NCBI GenBank assembly: GCA_023954075.1
Contig: JAMLIV010000005.1
Span: 1-64,000 of the forward strand
DNA length: 64,000 nt
From: Lysobacteraceae bacterium
GTDB taxonomy: Bacteria > Pseudomonadota > Gammaproteobacteria > Xanthomonadales > Xanthomonadaceae
Direction: 5' to 3'
In this document: positions 46,518-55,436 of the stretch, in pieces
How the letters are laid out: every line of letters begins with the position of its first letter
Position numbering within the stretch: position 1 is the stretch's first letter
Position numbers and translations under genes: made by a program
Notes under the pieces: model-generated
What the model was told of the DNA's origin: nothing
Database searches by the model: none
The model's input: only the letters and a program-made list of their open reading frames with translations

Positions 46518-48380
46518 TCAGAACGGAATCCGCACATCGCCGCGCACCGACCAGCGCTCGACCGCCTCGTAACCGAACAGTTTCAAGGCACCGAGGTTGA
46601 AATCCACCGTGCGCGCTCCGATCGGCCGGCGAAAGCCCAGGCCCAGCTCGAGCGTGGCGTAGCTGCGGTCCGGTTCCGCCGCCACCACCGCGTTCATGGG
46701 CGCGCCGCCCTCGACGAATTCGGCCAGGAGATTGCGCGCGCCGCTGCCGCTGTTGGCGTACCAGAGCGCGCGGCCGTAGGGCCGGAACGAGCCGACACCC
46801 GTAGCCAGCGTCACGTCACCGTATACGCCGCCGGAAAGCGAGCGCGTCACCAGATCCTGGCGCGCATAGGCCAGCCGGAAGATCGAGGCGCTGCGCTCCT
46901 CGAAAGCGTCCACGCGCGTGCCGATCCACTGGTACTGCAGCATCGGCGCAATCGTCCAGATATCCGACTGCAGGTACCAGGTCATCCCCAGCGCCGCCCC
47001 CCGCTGCGTGGCATCGGGAGATCCCTGCGCCAGCGCATCCAGCCGCCGAAGGTCCTGGCTTCCCGGGCCGGGCAGGTAGCGTTTCAGGTCGAAACCGCTG
47101 CGCACCCAGCTCACCGAGCCATCGAGGCTCAGGCCGCGGGCACCGGAAAATCCGCCGTACAGGTGCAGGGCGCGGGTGTCGGCATCCAGACTGTCGCGCC
47201 CGCCGTCGAAGTCGGAGGACAGGCGCGAGTACCCGCCCGCAGCGCCAAGAAAAAAGGCATCGGTCAGCCGGTAATCCACCCCGGCCGTCAGCGACCAGTT
47301 GTCGACGTCGAAGCCGGCATTGCCGAGATGGCGCGCGCTGTCGCCGCCGCCGACCATGCCGTTGATCCAGAGTCCCCAGCGCGTGCCGCCCAGAAGGGTG
47401 CGGCGCTCCTCGTTGGGATCCTCGTCCGCATGCAGCACATCGCCCAGCGCGAAGCTGCCCCCGGCACCCGCCAGCGCCAGCCCGCTGGTGTCCAGCCCGC
47501 CGCCGATGCCGTGCAGGAGCTGCGAAATGCGCAGCGCGACGTTGCCGATCTGCGTGGTCATGAGCCCGACGCTGCTGGGTCCGAGCGAGGTCGCCTTCTC
47601 CGGAGAAACGGCGCGCAGCACCTGGATCAGTCCTTCGGTGTCGCCGTCGGCCACCAGCCGGGTCAGCGCCTGACATTCCGGTCCGCTGCGGTGCCCGGGT
47701 GCGCTGCAAAAGCCGTAAAGATCGCGGTAGATGCCCGGTGCCCAGGGATCATCGATCCGTCCGGAAAGCCCATCGGGCGGCTGCGAGGGCAGGATCGTCC
47801 CGGTGATCGTGGCGTGCAGGATCGGTGCCTCGCCCGCCGCGATGGTTCCCAGCATCGGCACGCCCTGCATGTCGCCGGAGAACTGGCCGGCCTCGCGGCG
47901 GACGGAGAAGTGCTCGTCCCGGGAAGGTGCCGATTCGGGGATATCCACCCGAAAATCGGCCGTGGCGCTGGATCCGGCACCATTCAGGGCCACCCGCGCC
48001 TGCGGATTGACGACGTAACCGGCCGTGCCGCCACCCCGCTGCGCCCCGTAGACCAGCTCCACGCCGATCGGATCCAGTGAAGTGCAGGTGAGCGTGACCC
48101 GCACTCCCACCTGCCCCACGCGATCGACGCGGGAAATCACCGGAGCCGCGGACGGCAGCGCCTCTTCGGTGAATGCGAACATCACGCCGGCGTCCAGGCA
48201 AGCGGCGCTTGCCGCTTTCGCCAGGCGCCCGTCGGCCACCGGCAGCAGCGCAGTGCGGGTCTTGCCGCCCTGGTGCACCACCACCAGACGCCCCTGCGCG
48301 GCGGCCGCGGCCTGCAGCGGGACGCCCGCGAGCAGGACAAGGGCCAGCCAGGCCACGGTGAACTTTCCAGGACTCTGCAT
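46518..48380 (-). CDS. Autotransporter-type outer membrane barrel protein with short N-terminal domain
   Basis: The 620-residue protein has a signal peptide ending LQAAAAAQG. A beta-rich N-terminal domain (about 30-200) with two Cys resembles the Ig-like modules of the upstream protein. A linker (about 235-295: LIQVLRAVSPEKATSLGPSS) matches the pre-barrel region of autotransporters. The C-terminal barrel (about 335-620) has GGTRWGLWINGMVGGG, AGVDYRLTDAFFLGAAGGYS and the end VRGDVRIPF with terminal Phe. A passenger of about 300 residues is short, and no protease or helix repeat is seen in it. The ATG at 48380 follows CAGGAGAACC. It is 20 bases after the Ig-repeat gene and probably anchors or exports that protein; that pairing is inference. 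Confidence 0.85.
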   Translation of the reverse strand: MQSPGKFTVAWLALVLLAGVPLQAAAAAQGRLVVVHQGGKTRTALLPVADGRLAKAASAACLDAGVMFAFTEEALPSAAPVISRVDRVGQVGVRVTLTCTSLDPIGVELVYGAQRGGGTAGYVVNPQARVALNGAGSSATADFRVDIPESAPSRDEHFSVRREAGQFSGDMQGVPMLGTIAAGEAPILHATITGTILPSQPPDGLSGRIDDPWAPGIYRDLYGFCSAPGHRSGPECQALTRLVADGDTEGLIQVLRAVSPEKATSLGPSSVGLMTTQIGNVALRISQLLHGIGGGLDTSGLALAGAGGSFALGDVLHADEDPNEERRTLLGGTRWGLWINGMVGGGDSARHLGNAGFDVDNWSLTAGVDYRLTDAFFLGAAGGYSRLSSDFDGGRDSLDADTRALHLYGGFSGARGLSLDGSVSWVRSGFDLKRYLPGPGSQDLRRLDALAQGSPDATQRGAALGMTWYLQSDIWTIAPMLQYQWIGTRVDAFEERSASIFRLAYARQDLVTRSLSGGVYGDVTLATGVGSFRPYGRALWYANSGSGARNLLAEFVEGGAPMNAVVAAEPDRSYATLELGLGFRRPIGARTVDFNLGALKLFGYEAVERWSVRGDVRIPF

Positions 48381-48400
48381 GAGGTTCTCCTGCGCTTGAC

Positions 48401-51400
48401 TCAGCGGTCCGGATCCAGGACCGTGCGACTGACCACGGCACCCGCCACCGACACCACCACCTGCAGCGGAGCCGTGGCAGAGCCAGAGGGGAACGCCACG
48501 AACGACAGCGACGCCCCGGGCGCGAGCGACGCCACCCCGCAGGAGCGGGTGCCGGCCTCCTCGCCGCAGGAAATCCCCAGCGCCACCGGATTCTCGCAGC
48601 TCACCGCGCCACCACCGCTCCCGACGCCCGTACTGCAGGCGGGCAGGAAGGCGATGCGCACCACCCGGGCCGCATCGAAGGAGGCCCGCACCTCGGCGAC
48701 GGGCGCGGTCCCGGGATTGTGCAGGGTGAAGCGCAGCGCCTGCTGGCCGAAGAACTGCACGCGCGCCGCGCCCGACGCCTCCGGAGCCTGCGGCACCGCC
48801 ACCTGCGTCAGCACGCGACTCGACGCCGCATTGGCCGCATCGCCGCCATAGCGCGCCTCCAGGTCGCGGGTGCCGGGCTGCGCGAACGTCGTGACGCACT
48901 CGGCCCGCCCGATATCGACATCGGGCGGTGTCGCGACGACCACCACGGCATCGCAGCCGGCAATCTCCACGCCATCGGCCAGGAAGGCGAGATGCCCGCC
49001 GGGCGCATGGCCGCTCACCGTCGCCCGCAGCCGCAGGCTCGCGCCGGTGAAGCGCGCGCCGACGACTTCCAGCTGCGTCACGGTCGGGTTCCTCTCCACC
49101 GCGAGGGCGAGGGTCCCTGCCGCCGGCGTGTGCACGAGGTCGCCCGGATACTCCGCGCGCAGCGCATGGGCCCTCGCACCGGCCAGGCGCGCATCGCAAC
49201 GGGCCAGCGCGCCGGAGCCGGCGGCGGCGAGTGGCACCGCCGCACAGCCCGGGATCGCCCCCGGGCCGTCGAAGAAACTCACGCTGCCGGTCGGCGAGGT
49301 GCCGCTGACGCGCGCTTCCAGGTTCAAGACGCGGTCCGCGTAGGCCGGCCCCTGATCGACCCGCACCAGATCCAGCGTCGCTGCGACCACGCCGGCAACC
49401 GCGCGGATGGCTTCCGATGGCGCGTTGTTCCCGTCGCCCGGATAGGTGGCCGACACCCAGCGCGGCGCGCTGCCGGTCAGGATGCAGGCGGCGTTCGCCT
49501 CCTGCGGCGAGGCGGTTTCCAGCGCCACCGCCCCGCAGCCCGGTATCGGCGCGCCTTCATTGTGGAACGCGACGGTGCCGGCGGGAAAATACCCGAGCAC
49601 CCGGGCCTGCAGCATGAGCGCCGTTCCGCTCGGCGCCGGCGCGGCCGTCAGCCGGGTCGAGGAGGCGGCTTTGGCGACATCGATCGTGAGCGCGGCCTGC
49701 GGGCGACTGCTGCCTGCATCGTGTTCCGCGCCGACCAGGCGCAGTCCGGCGAGCGGGAAGCGCGTGATGCACTGCGCCACGGCGGCTCCCGACGTGCCGT
49801 CCAGCGGCAGCGCCTGACAGCCGGGAATCGCGAGGCCAGCGTCGGAAAATGCCACCTGGCCACCCGATGACGCGCCCGACGCCCTGGCCTCAAGCCGCGC
49901 CGGCTCGCCGACCACCGCGCCGTCGGGCAAAGACAGGCTCAGCATGGCGGAAGCGGGGGCGACCGTGATGGACAGGCGGTCGGCCGACGCCGCGTGCGTG
50001 CGATCCGCCTGGAAGGACGCCTGCAGGCTCCGGACCCCGGACTGACCCAGAATGGCCTCGCACCGCGCCACCGCGACGCCGTCATTGCCGGCCGCCAGCA
50101 CGCTGGCCTGGCAGCCGTCGAAGGCCGTGGCATCGCCGCCAAAGGCGACCCGTCCGCCTGCGGCCGTGGCCGGCAGCACGTCGGCATGCAGCCATACCCG
50201 CTCGCCTTCCCGCGCGCCGCCCGGCGGGGGTTCCACCCGCAGGCGCGTTGCCGTCGGATTGGCTTCCACCTCGATGCCGATTTCAGCCGTTTCGCGCCCG
50301 CTGGCGAAGGTATAGGTGGCCTGAAGCGTGTGCGGGCCGGCCTCGGCGAAGGCGGTGGAGCACTCCGCGAAACTCGGCGCACCGCTCGGATCCGCCTGCA
50401 TCACCGCCTCGCAACCGGTGATGGCCTGGCCGTCCTTGCCGAACGCCACGGTTCCGCCGGGAGGCAGGCCGTTGAGCGTGGCGCGCACGAGCACGGGCTG
50501 GTCCACGAACGGAAGATCGAGCACGGTCAGCAGCAATGCCGGCGCGGTCGCATCCACGACCAGCGCCAGAGCGCCGGACGACGTTGCCGAGTAGCGGTCG
50601 CCCGAATATTCGGCGACCAGCGCATGCCGCCCGGCCGCCGGGAAGGTCGTCACGCAGTCGGCCACCATTCGCCGCACCGCCTGCGGTGCCAGCGCGACGC
50701 CATCGCAGCCCGGAATGGCGGTCGCGCCGTCGCGGAAGCGAACGCTGCCGCCGCGCACCGATTCCCCCGAGACCGTGGCCTGCAGCACGACCGGCTGGCC
50801 CGCCCAGGCCGCGCCGCCCACCCGGGCAAGCGAGGTGGCGGTGGATCGGCCGGGCACGAGCCGCTGCGCCGCGCCTTCCCGAACCAGGCCGCCGCGACGA
50901 TAGATCGCACTGAAGGCATGCTGGCCGCGGGACGACAACACCAAGGCACAGTCGGCCGTCGCGGCCCCGCCGGCGTGCGCGGACACCGACACCTGCGCGC
51001 AGCCCGGCACGTCCTCGCCGCCATCCAGAAAGGTGACGGTGGCGCCGTCGGCCTCGCCGGTAACCTCGGCCCGAAGCACCGCGTGCTGGCCGGCCTGCGC
51101 GTCCGCGGGAAGCAACAGCAGGTGCACGCTGACCGGCACGACAGGCGCGGCATCCACCTGGACCGTCAGGCTTGCGCCGGAGGGCAGATTGTCACCGTCG
51201 CCGCCATAGTTGGCCGAGATCGCATGCGGTCCGGCCGCGCCGAACACCCAGTCGCAGACTACCGACTTGCTGTCCGCAGGCACCGCATCCAGCGTCGCGA
51301 CGCACACCGTCGCGGCTCCATCGAGGATCGTCACGCTGCCCGTCGGAGCCTGGCCGCTCACGGTCGCGCTCAGCACGGCCGGCTCGCCCGCCACCGGAAC

Positions 51401-52159
51401 CGGCGGCGCAACGTCCACCGTCGTGACGCTTTGCGTCTGCAGGGAGCCGACGATGAAGTCCAGATCGCCCGACCAGCCGTCCCAGTGGTTGGCATCCCCG
51501 AGGTAATGCGCGCTGATCCGATGCGGGCCGCTGCGGATGATCACCGTGGCGCATGTGGCTGAAGGCGGACTGCTGATGCCCGGCAAGAGCGTGGAGGTGC
51601 ACAGGGGCGCTGCGGGATTGGCACCGAAGGCGTCGTGGAACGACACGTCTCCCGTGGGAAGCTGGCCGGAAACTTGCGCGGTGAACGTCACCATCTGGCC
51701 CAGCGCCGGATCGGGAACGTCCATGCCCAGGATCACGTCCGCGACCCACTTGTCGAACGCCACGGGCACGACGTTGCTGACGGCCATGGCCGGGCCACCG
51801 GTCGGCGATCCCAGCGAAGCGCTGTACTGGCGCGTCCCGTAGGTGGTCGAGGTCACCGTGCAGGTGGCCGAGTTGCCTGTCGGGTTGAGCACGACCGGGC
51901 TGCAGGACGGAACGGCAGCGCCGTCCTCGAAGAACCACATCTCCAGGCCCGTGTAATAGGGAACGTGGTTGTTCTGCGCCGTCAGGACGACGGCTTCACC
52001 GACATGCGCGCTGGTGGGCACCGCAGTCAAAAGGACGCTCTGGGGTGGAACCTGGGCGAGCGCTTGGCCCAGGAACAGGCACGCCCCCGCCGCCAGATAC
52101 CGCAGCCAACGCGCGCCGCGCCGGGCGCTTCGTCGATCCGAATCCACCATCGTCCCCAT
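48401..52159 (-). CDS. Giant exported protein of about eleven Ig-like repeats
   Basis: The 1252-residue protein has an N-terminal signal region (about 12-40, LRYLAAGACLFLGQALAQ). About eleven repeats of roughly 95 residues follow, of the Big_3-type bacterial Ig-like fold with the recurring pattern V-x-F-x-DG...IPGC...A-x-C...G-x-H-x-L-x-A-x-YxGD. Each repeat has two cysteines at fixed places (for example IPGCQA/VAQC), suggesting one disulfide per domain. The last about 120 residues differ: a DUF11-like segment (LRFTLHNPGTAPVAEVRASF) with extra cysteines. There is no barrel, LPXTG or lipobox. It should be a stalk-like surface or secreted adhesin. The ATG at 52159 follows GGAGGGG. It lies between the caspase-like and autotransporter genes. 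Confidence 0.85.
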   Translation of the reverse strand: MGTMVDSDRRSARRGARWLRYLAAGACLFLGQALAQVPPQSVLLTAVPTSAHVGEAVVLTAQNNHVPYYTGLEMWFFEDGAAVPSCSPVVLNPTGNSATCTVTSTTYGTRQYSASLGSPTGGPAMAVSNVVPVAFDKWVADVILGMDVPDPALGQMVTFTAQVSGQLPTGDVSFHDAFGANPAAPLCTSTLLPGISSPPSATCATVIIRSGPHRISAHYLGDANHWDGWSGDLDFIVGSLQTQSVTTVDVAPPVPVAGEPAVLSATVSGQAPTGSVTILDGAATVCVATLDAVPADSKSVVCDWVFGAAGPHAISANYGGDGDNLPSGASLTVQVDAAPVVPVSVHLLLLPADAQAGQHAVLRAEVTGEADGATVTFLDGGEDVPGCAQVSVSAHAGGAATADCALVLSSRGQHAFSAIYRRGGLVREGAAQRLVPGRSTATSLARVGGAAWAGQPVVLQATVSGESVRGGSVRFRDGATAIPGCDGVALAPQAVRRMVADCVTTFPAAGRHALVAEYSGDRYSATSSGALALVVDATAPALLLTVLDLPFVDQPVLVRATLNGLPPGGTVAFGKDGQAITGCEAVMQADPSGAPSFAECSTAFAEAGPHTLQATYTFASGRETAEIGIEVEANPTATRLRVEPPPGGAREGERVWLHADVLPATAAGGRVAFGGDATAFDGCQASVLAAGNDGVAVARCEAILGQSGVRSLQASFQADRTHAASADRLSITVAPASAMLSLSLPDGAVVGEPARLEARASGASSGGQVAFSDAGLAIPGCQALPLDGTSGAAVAQCITRFPLAGLRLVGAEHDAGSSRPQAALTIDVAKAASSTRLTAAPAPSGTALMLQARVLGYFPAGTVAFHNEGAPIPGCGAVALETASPQEANAACILTGSAPRWVSATYPGDGNNAPSEAIRAVAGVVAATLDLVRVDQGPAYADRVLNLEARVSGTSPTGSVSFFDGPGAIPGCAAVPLAAAGSGALARCDARLAGARAHALRAEYPGDLVHTPAAGTLALAVERNPTVTQLEVVGARFTGASLRLRATVSGHAPGGHLAFLADGVEIAGCDAVVVVATPPDVDIGRAECVTTFAQPGTRDLEARYGGDAANAASSRVLTQVAVPQAPEASGAARVQFFGQQALRFTLHNPGTAPVAEVRASFDAARVVRIAFLPACSTGVGSGGGAVSCENPVALGISCGEEAGTRSCGVASLAPGASLSFVAFPSGSATAPLQVVVSVAGAVVSRTVLDPDR

Positions 52160-52260
52160 GCTGCGCCCCTCCAAACCCTGTCGATGCCACCCACGTTGCT
52201 GCCGTACCCGCACCAGCGCGTTCACGGCCCCGCCTCGCGGCGCTGGTGCCTGCGATGCGT

Positions 52261-53901
52261 TCAGCCGCCCAGCGTGCCGGCACCCTCACCGCGCATGCCG
52301 AGCGATGCGCGCGACGATTCATCGCCCACCGGCACCAGATAGAACTTCCCGCCCTCGTAGCCGCGCCCGTCGCGCATCGGTGCCACCTGCGGCACCTGCT
52401 TGTGGCCCAGCCGCGCGGAGTTGCTTTCGACCGCCGGGCGCAGCGCTTCCACCAGACCGCGCTGGGTCAGCACCCGGTCATTGCGCTCCAGCACCCGCAG
52501 CAGTTCGGCCGAAAACACCGAGTGGCCCTGCCCGCCGTCGTCCACCACCGGGGTTTCGCCGCCGGCCGAAATCACGTAGCGCCCCTTGTTGGCGAGGAAG
52601 CTGGCCGAATCCTGCGGGAAATACTCCAGCGGCCCGCTGATCTCGCGCGGTGCCGCGAGCGCCGCGCCAAAGCACGAATCGGCGATCACCAGCAGGGTGC
52701 GCCCGCCAAACTGCGCCATGGCCGACACCAGCAGGCTGTTGGGCAGGCCCGAGGCGCGATCATGGCTCGCGTCGCGCGGCAGCCAGAAGCCCTCCCTGCC
52801 GTCCAGTTCGCCATGGCCGGCGAAATAGACCAGCACGTTGTCGTCCGCCTCGCGGTTGGCCAGCACCTTCACCAGTTCGCCGGCGAGGGTGTGGTAATCG
52901 GGATTGCGCAGCAGCGTGGTCCGGAAGCCGTAGCGGCGTTCGAGCACCCCGGCCACGGCCTCGGCATCGGCCAGCGGCGTCTTCAGCGGCGCGATGGTGT
53001 CGTAGTCCTGCACCCCGATCACGAGCGCGTAGTAGCGGCCAAACCGGGTGCCATCCACGCTCAGCGAAGGGGCCGCGCCGGCGGTGCCGGCCGCGCGCCT
53101 GGAGAAGCTTCGGGTGGGCGATGGCGGCAGCGCGTCAAGGCGCACGCCGGCCTGCTCACGCGCGGCCTGCGCCTGCGCCAGCTCGGCCTCCTTGCGCTCG
53201 CGCGCCCGGGTGTCCTGCGCCCGCGCCGCCGCGAGTGCCGCCATCTCCGACTGCAGCCGCGCGATGCGCGCTTCGGCCTCGGCCTGCTGCGCCTCGGCCT
53301 CGAACCGCGCCTGGCTGACGCGCGCCTCGGCGTCACTGGCGCGCACCAGTTCCTCACTCAGGCCCATGGCCTCGCGGTAGAGGCGCAACGCGCCCTGCGG
53401 ATCGGCGGGAACGCCGTTCCCCGTTTCCATCATCGCGGCCAGCGCCAGTTTGGCCTCGCGCGACCCGTTCTTCGCCGCCTTCGCATACCACTGGGCGGCC
53501 TTGGCCAGATCGGGCGCACGATCGAAGCCGCGCTCCCACGCCTGGCCTACGAAAAGCTGGGCCTCGGCATCGCCGCCATCGGCCTTTTCCTGCCAGACGC
53601 GCAGCGTGCTTTGCAGCGAAGCGCGGTCGTAGGCCACGTACTCGCCGCCGCGCTTCTCGCACAGTTCCGCCGTCGTCTTGACCGGAAGCGCGGGGCCGAT
53701 GTAGTTGATCCTGCCGGAGCGACGCACCTGCCCGGGCAGCAGGCAATCGACCGTGGCCATGGCCTTGAGCGGATCGCTGGATGCGTCCGCGAGCCTGTCC
53801 CAGCTCTGGGGCGCACTGCCTGCCGTGGCAATGCCGACAAGGAGCAATCCCGCGAGGACTCCTCCGGCTGCCGCGAAACGTTTCCCTGCCGCGATGCGCA
53901 T
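52261..53901 (-). CDS. Exported caspase-like (C14) cysteine peptidase with Sel1 repeats and coiled coil
   Basis: The 546-residue protein has a signal peptide or anchor (about 8-28). It then has a small Cys-containing region (50-95), Sel1/TPR-like repeats (about 108-178: AEAQLFVGQAWERGF, AKAAQWYAKAAKNGSREAKL), an Ala/Glu coiled coil (178-250) and a caspase-like domain (about 288-525). The catalytic dyad is His363 in VYFAGHGELDG and Cys410 in LVIADSCFGAAL. KTPLADAEAVAGVL is also a family feature. Caspase homologues cleave after basic or acidic residues; the substrate is unknown. The ATG at 53901 follows GGGAGGAG. It is the first gene of the cluster and could process the Ig protein or autotransporter, though this is inference. 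Confidence 0.87.
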   Translation of the reverse strand: MRIAAGKRFAAAGGVLAGLLLVGIATAGSAPQSWDRLADASSDPLKAMATVDCLLPGQVRRSGRINYIGPALPVKTTAELCEKRGGEYVAYDRASLQSTLRVWQEKADGGDAEAQLFVGQAWERGFDRAPDLAKAAQWYAKAAKNGSREAKLALAAMMETGNGVPADPQGALRLYREAMGLSEELVRASDAEARVSQARFEAEAQQAEAEARIARLQSEMAALAAARAQDTRARERKEAELAQAQAAREQAGVRLDALPPSPTRSFSRRAAGTAGAAPSLSVDGTRFGRYYALVIGVQDYDTIAPLKTPLADAEAVAGVLERRYGFRTTLLRNPDYHTLAGELVKVLANREADDNVLVYFAGHGELDGREGFWLPRDASHDRASGLPNSLLVSAMAQFGGRTLLVIADSCFGAALAAPREISGPLEYFPQDSASFLANKGRYVISAGGETPVVDDGGQGHSVFSAELLRVLERNDRVLTQRGLVEALRPAVESNSARLGHKQVPQVAPMRDGRGYEGGKFYLVPVGDESSRASLGMRGEGAGTLGG

Positions 53902-53977
53902 GACCGCTCCTCCCGTCCCTGCGACCTGCCGCTGCCTGACGGCTCCCCCGCAGGCGTGGCGGCGGTCACCCGGTTCC

Positions 53978-54004
53978 GTTGCAGTGTGAGGGAAACTGTG
54001 CAAC
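53978..54004. promoter_or_regulatory. Inverted repeat upstream of the caspase-like gene
   Basis: Arms GTTGCACAGT and ACACTGCAAC (8 of 10 positions complementary, outer six perfect) flank a seven-base centre. It lies 77-103 bases before the caspase-like start in the 199-base gap after the glycosyltransferase-like gene. This is a candidate operator for the whole four-gene cluster. Confidence 0.4.
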
Positions 54005-54100
54005 GACGCACGCTTCTTGTCCAGCGCCCATGCCCGGCGCACGCCCCCTCGTCGAAACGATCGAGCGCTGCCGGCCCCTCCTCGCGCACGCGGATACGCC

Positions 54101-55363
54101 CTACGGCAGCATCTGCCGATCGAACACCCAGGCCACCAGGCCCAACGACAGCACTATCCATGCCGCCAGCGTCACCCGCTCCTGCCAGTCGGCCTGCGGC
54201 CGGCGGAAGAGCAGCAACAGCGTCAGCGGCACGAGGATGTAGCGGGTTTCTATCATCCAGGACGCACCGACGAAAAGGATCGAGAACGGCAGCCACAGGC
54301 CGGCGCGGCGCATCACCGGGGGAGAAAACAGCAGCCCGCCGGCGGCCAGCGCCGCCAACAGGCCGAACCCCCAGCCCAGCCAGCCGCCCTCGGCGACCGC
54401 CAGCAACAGCTGGTTGCGCACGTTGCCGGTGAAGAGGTTGGAGGGATGCTGCACGCGGAAGAAGACGGCATAGGCCAGCAACACGGCGATCGCCAGCGCC
54501 ACCGCGCGGCCCCAGCCCCGCGCCGCGCCGATCCCGAAGGCGCGCCGCCAGCCGGCGATGACCTGGAACGGCAGGAGCAAGGCCGCCGCCACGAGCAGGA
54601 AAATCGGGTTGCCGACGTCCGGCCGGAAATCCGGGTGCGAATATGCGCTTTGGGCGGTGGAATAGGCGATCGACCCGTTGCTCGCCCAGTACGCGCAAAA
54701 GCCGCCGAAGGCCGCGAGATAGGGCCAGATCCGCGCCAGCAGGGCCGCCCACCACGCGCGCGGCGGCAACCGCCCGCGGCGCAGCATCACCACGGCTTCA
54801 CACAGCAACGGCCAGGCGGCCAGCACCGCCAGAAACACCACCCAGAGCACGTTGTTCTGCCGCATCGCCATCGAGGCGACCAGCAGCAGTGCGGAAACCA
54901 CGTGCCGTTCGCGCAGGGTGGCCAGCAGTGCGGCCAGCAGGAAAGCCAGCGCGGGGATGTCGGTGTAGACGAGGAATCCGTAAGCGAACGTCACCGGCAG
55001 GAACAGGAACAGCGCCGCGGTGCGCTGCGCATCGGCAGGATGCAGCTGCCGCCGGATGCGATGGACGAGCACCACCGCTACGGCCGTGAACAGCGCCGTG
55101 ACCAGCCGCGCCGCGCCCAGTGACTGGGTGCCGAAGGGCCAGAGCACGACCGTCACCAGCCAGTGGTAGCCCGGGATGTTGGTCAGGTACTCCTCGTAAA
55201 TCCGGAAGTCGCCCTGCTGGAAGCGCAGGATCTGGCTCCAGTGCACCAGCTCATCGCCGATCGGCGGCCCGTGCGCGGCCAGCGCCAGCGCCGCCAGCCA
55301 GGCGCAGGCCAGCGCCAGCCAGCCCAGCTGGCGTCGGCTGGAGGGATCGGAGAAAGGCATCAT
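54101..55363 (-). CDS. ALG10-like multi-pass membrane glycosyltransferase (GT-C type)
   Basis: The 420-residue protein has about ten hydrophobic helices. The first loop reads GDELVHWSQILRFQQGDF then YLTNIPGYHWLV, which parallels the MDExFHxxQ...TTxPGLY loop of eukaryotic ALG10 (dolichyl-P-glucose alpha-1,2-glucosyltransferase). MAMRQNNVLWVVF also matches the RQTNIVW motif of that family. Bacterial relatives are poorly studied; a lipid-phosphate-sugar-dependent transferase acting in the periplasm is the best guess. The start is the first of two ATGs at 55363. It is 73 bases after the depolymerase gene. It could glycosylate the Ig-repeat surface protein encoded next door, but this is speculation. 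Confidence 0.7.
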   Translation of the reverse strand: MMPFSDPSSRRQLGWLALACAWLAALALAAHGPPIGDELVHWSQILRFQQGDFRIYEEYLTNIPGYHWLVTVVLWPFGTQSLGAARLVTALFTAVAVVLVHRIRRQLHPADAQRTAALFLFLPVTFAYGFLVYTDIPALAFLLAALLATLRERHVVSALLLVASMAMRQNNVLWVVFLAVLAAWPLLCEAVVMLRRGRLPPRAWWAALLARIWPYLAAFGGFCAYWASNGSIAYSTAQSAYSHPDFRPDVGNPIFLLVAAALLLPFQVIAGWRRAFGIGAARGWGRAVALAIAVLLAYAVFFRVQHPSNLFTGNVRNQLLLAVAEGGWLGWGFGLLAALAAGGLLFSPPVMRRAGLWLPFSILFVGASWMIETRYILVPLTLLLLFRRPQADWQERVTLAAWIVLSLGLVAWVFDRQMLP

Positions 55364-55436
55364 CCGTTGGGAACCCGTCGCGGCGGACGCCAACGATAGC
55401 CCACCGCGCCGGGGGCGTCGCGCCAACCCGCCGCCT

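Noticed and set aside
44545-46572. 675-codon plus-strand frame across trpF and the kinase
   Set aside because: It overlaps two well-supported genes in other frames and has no recognisable domain.
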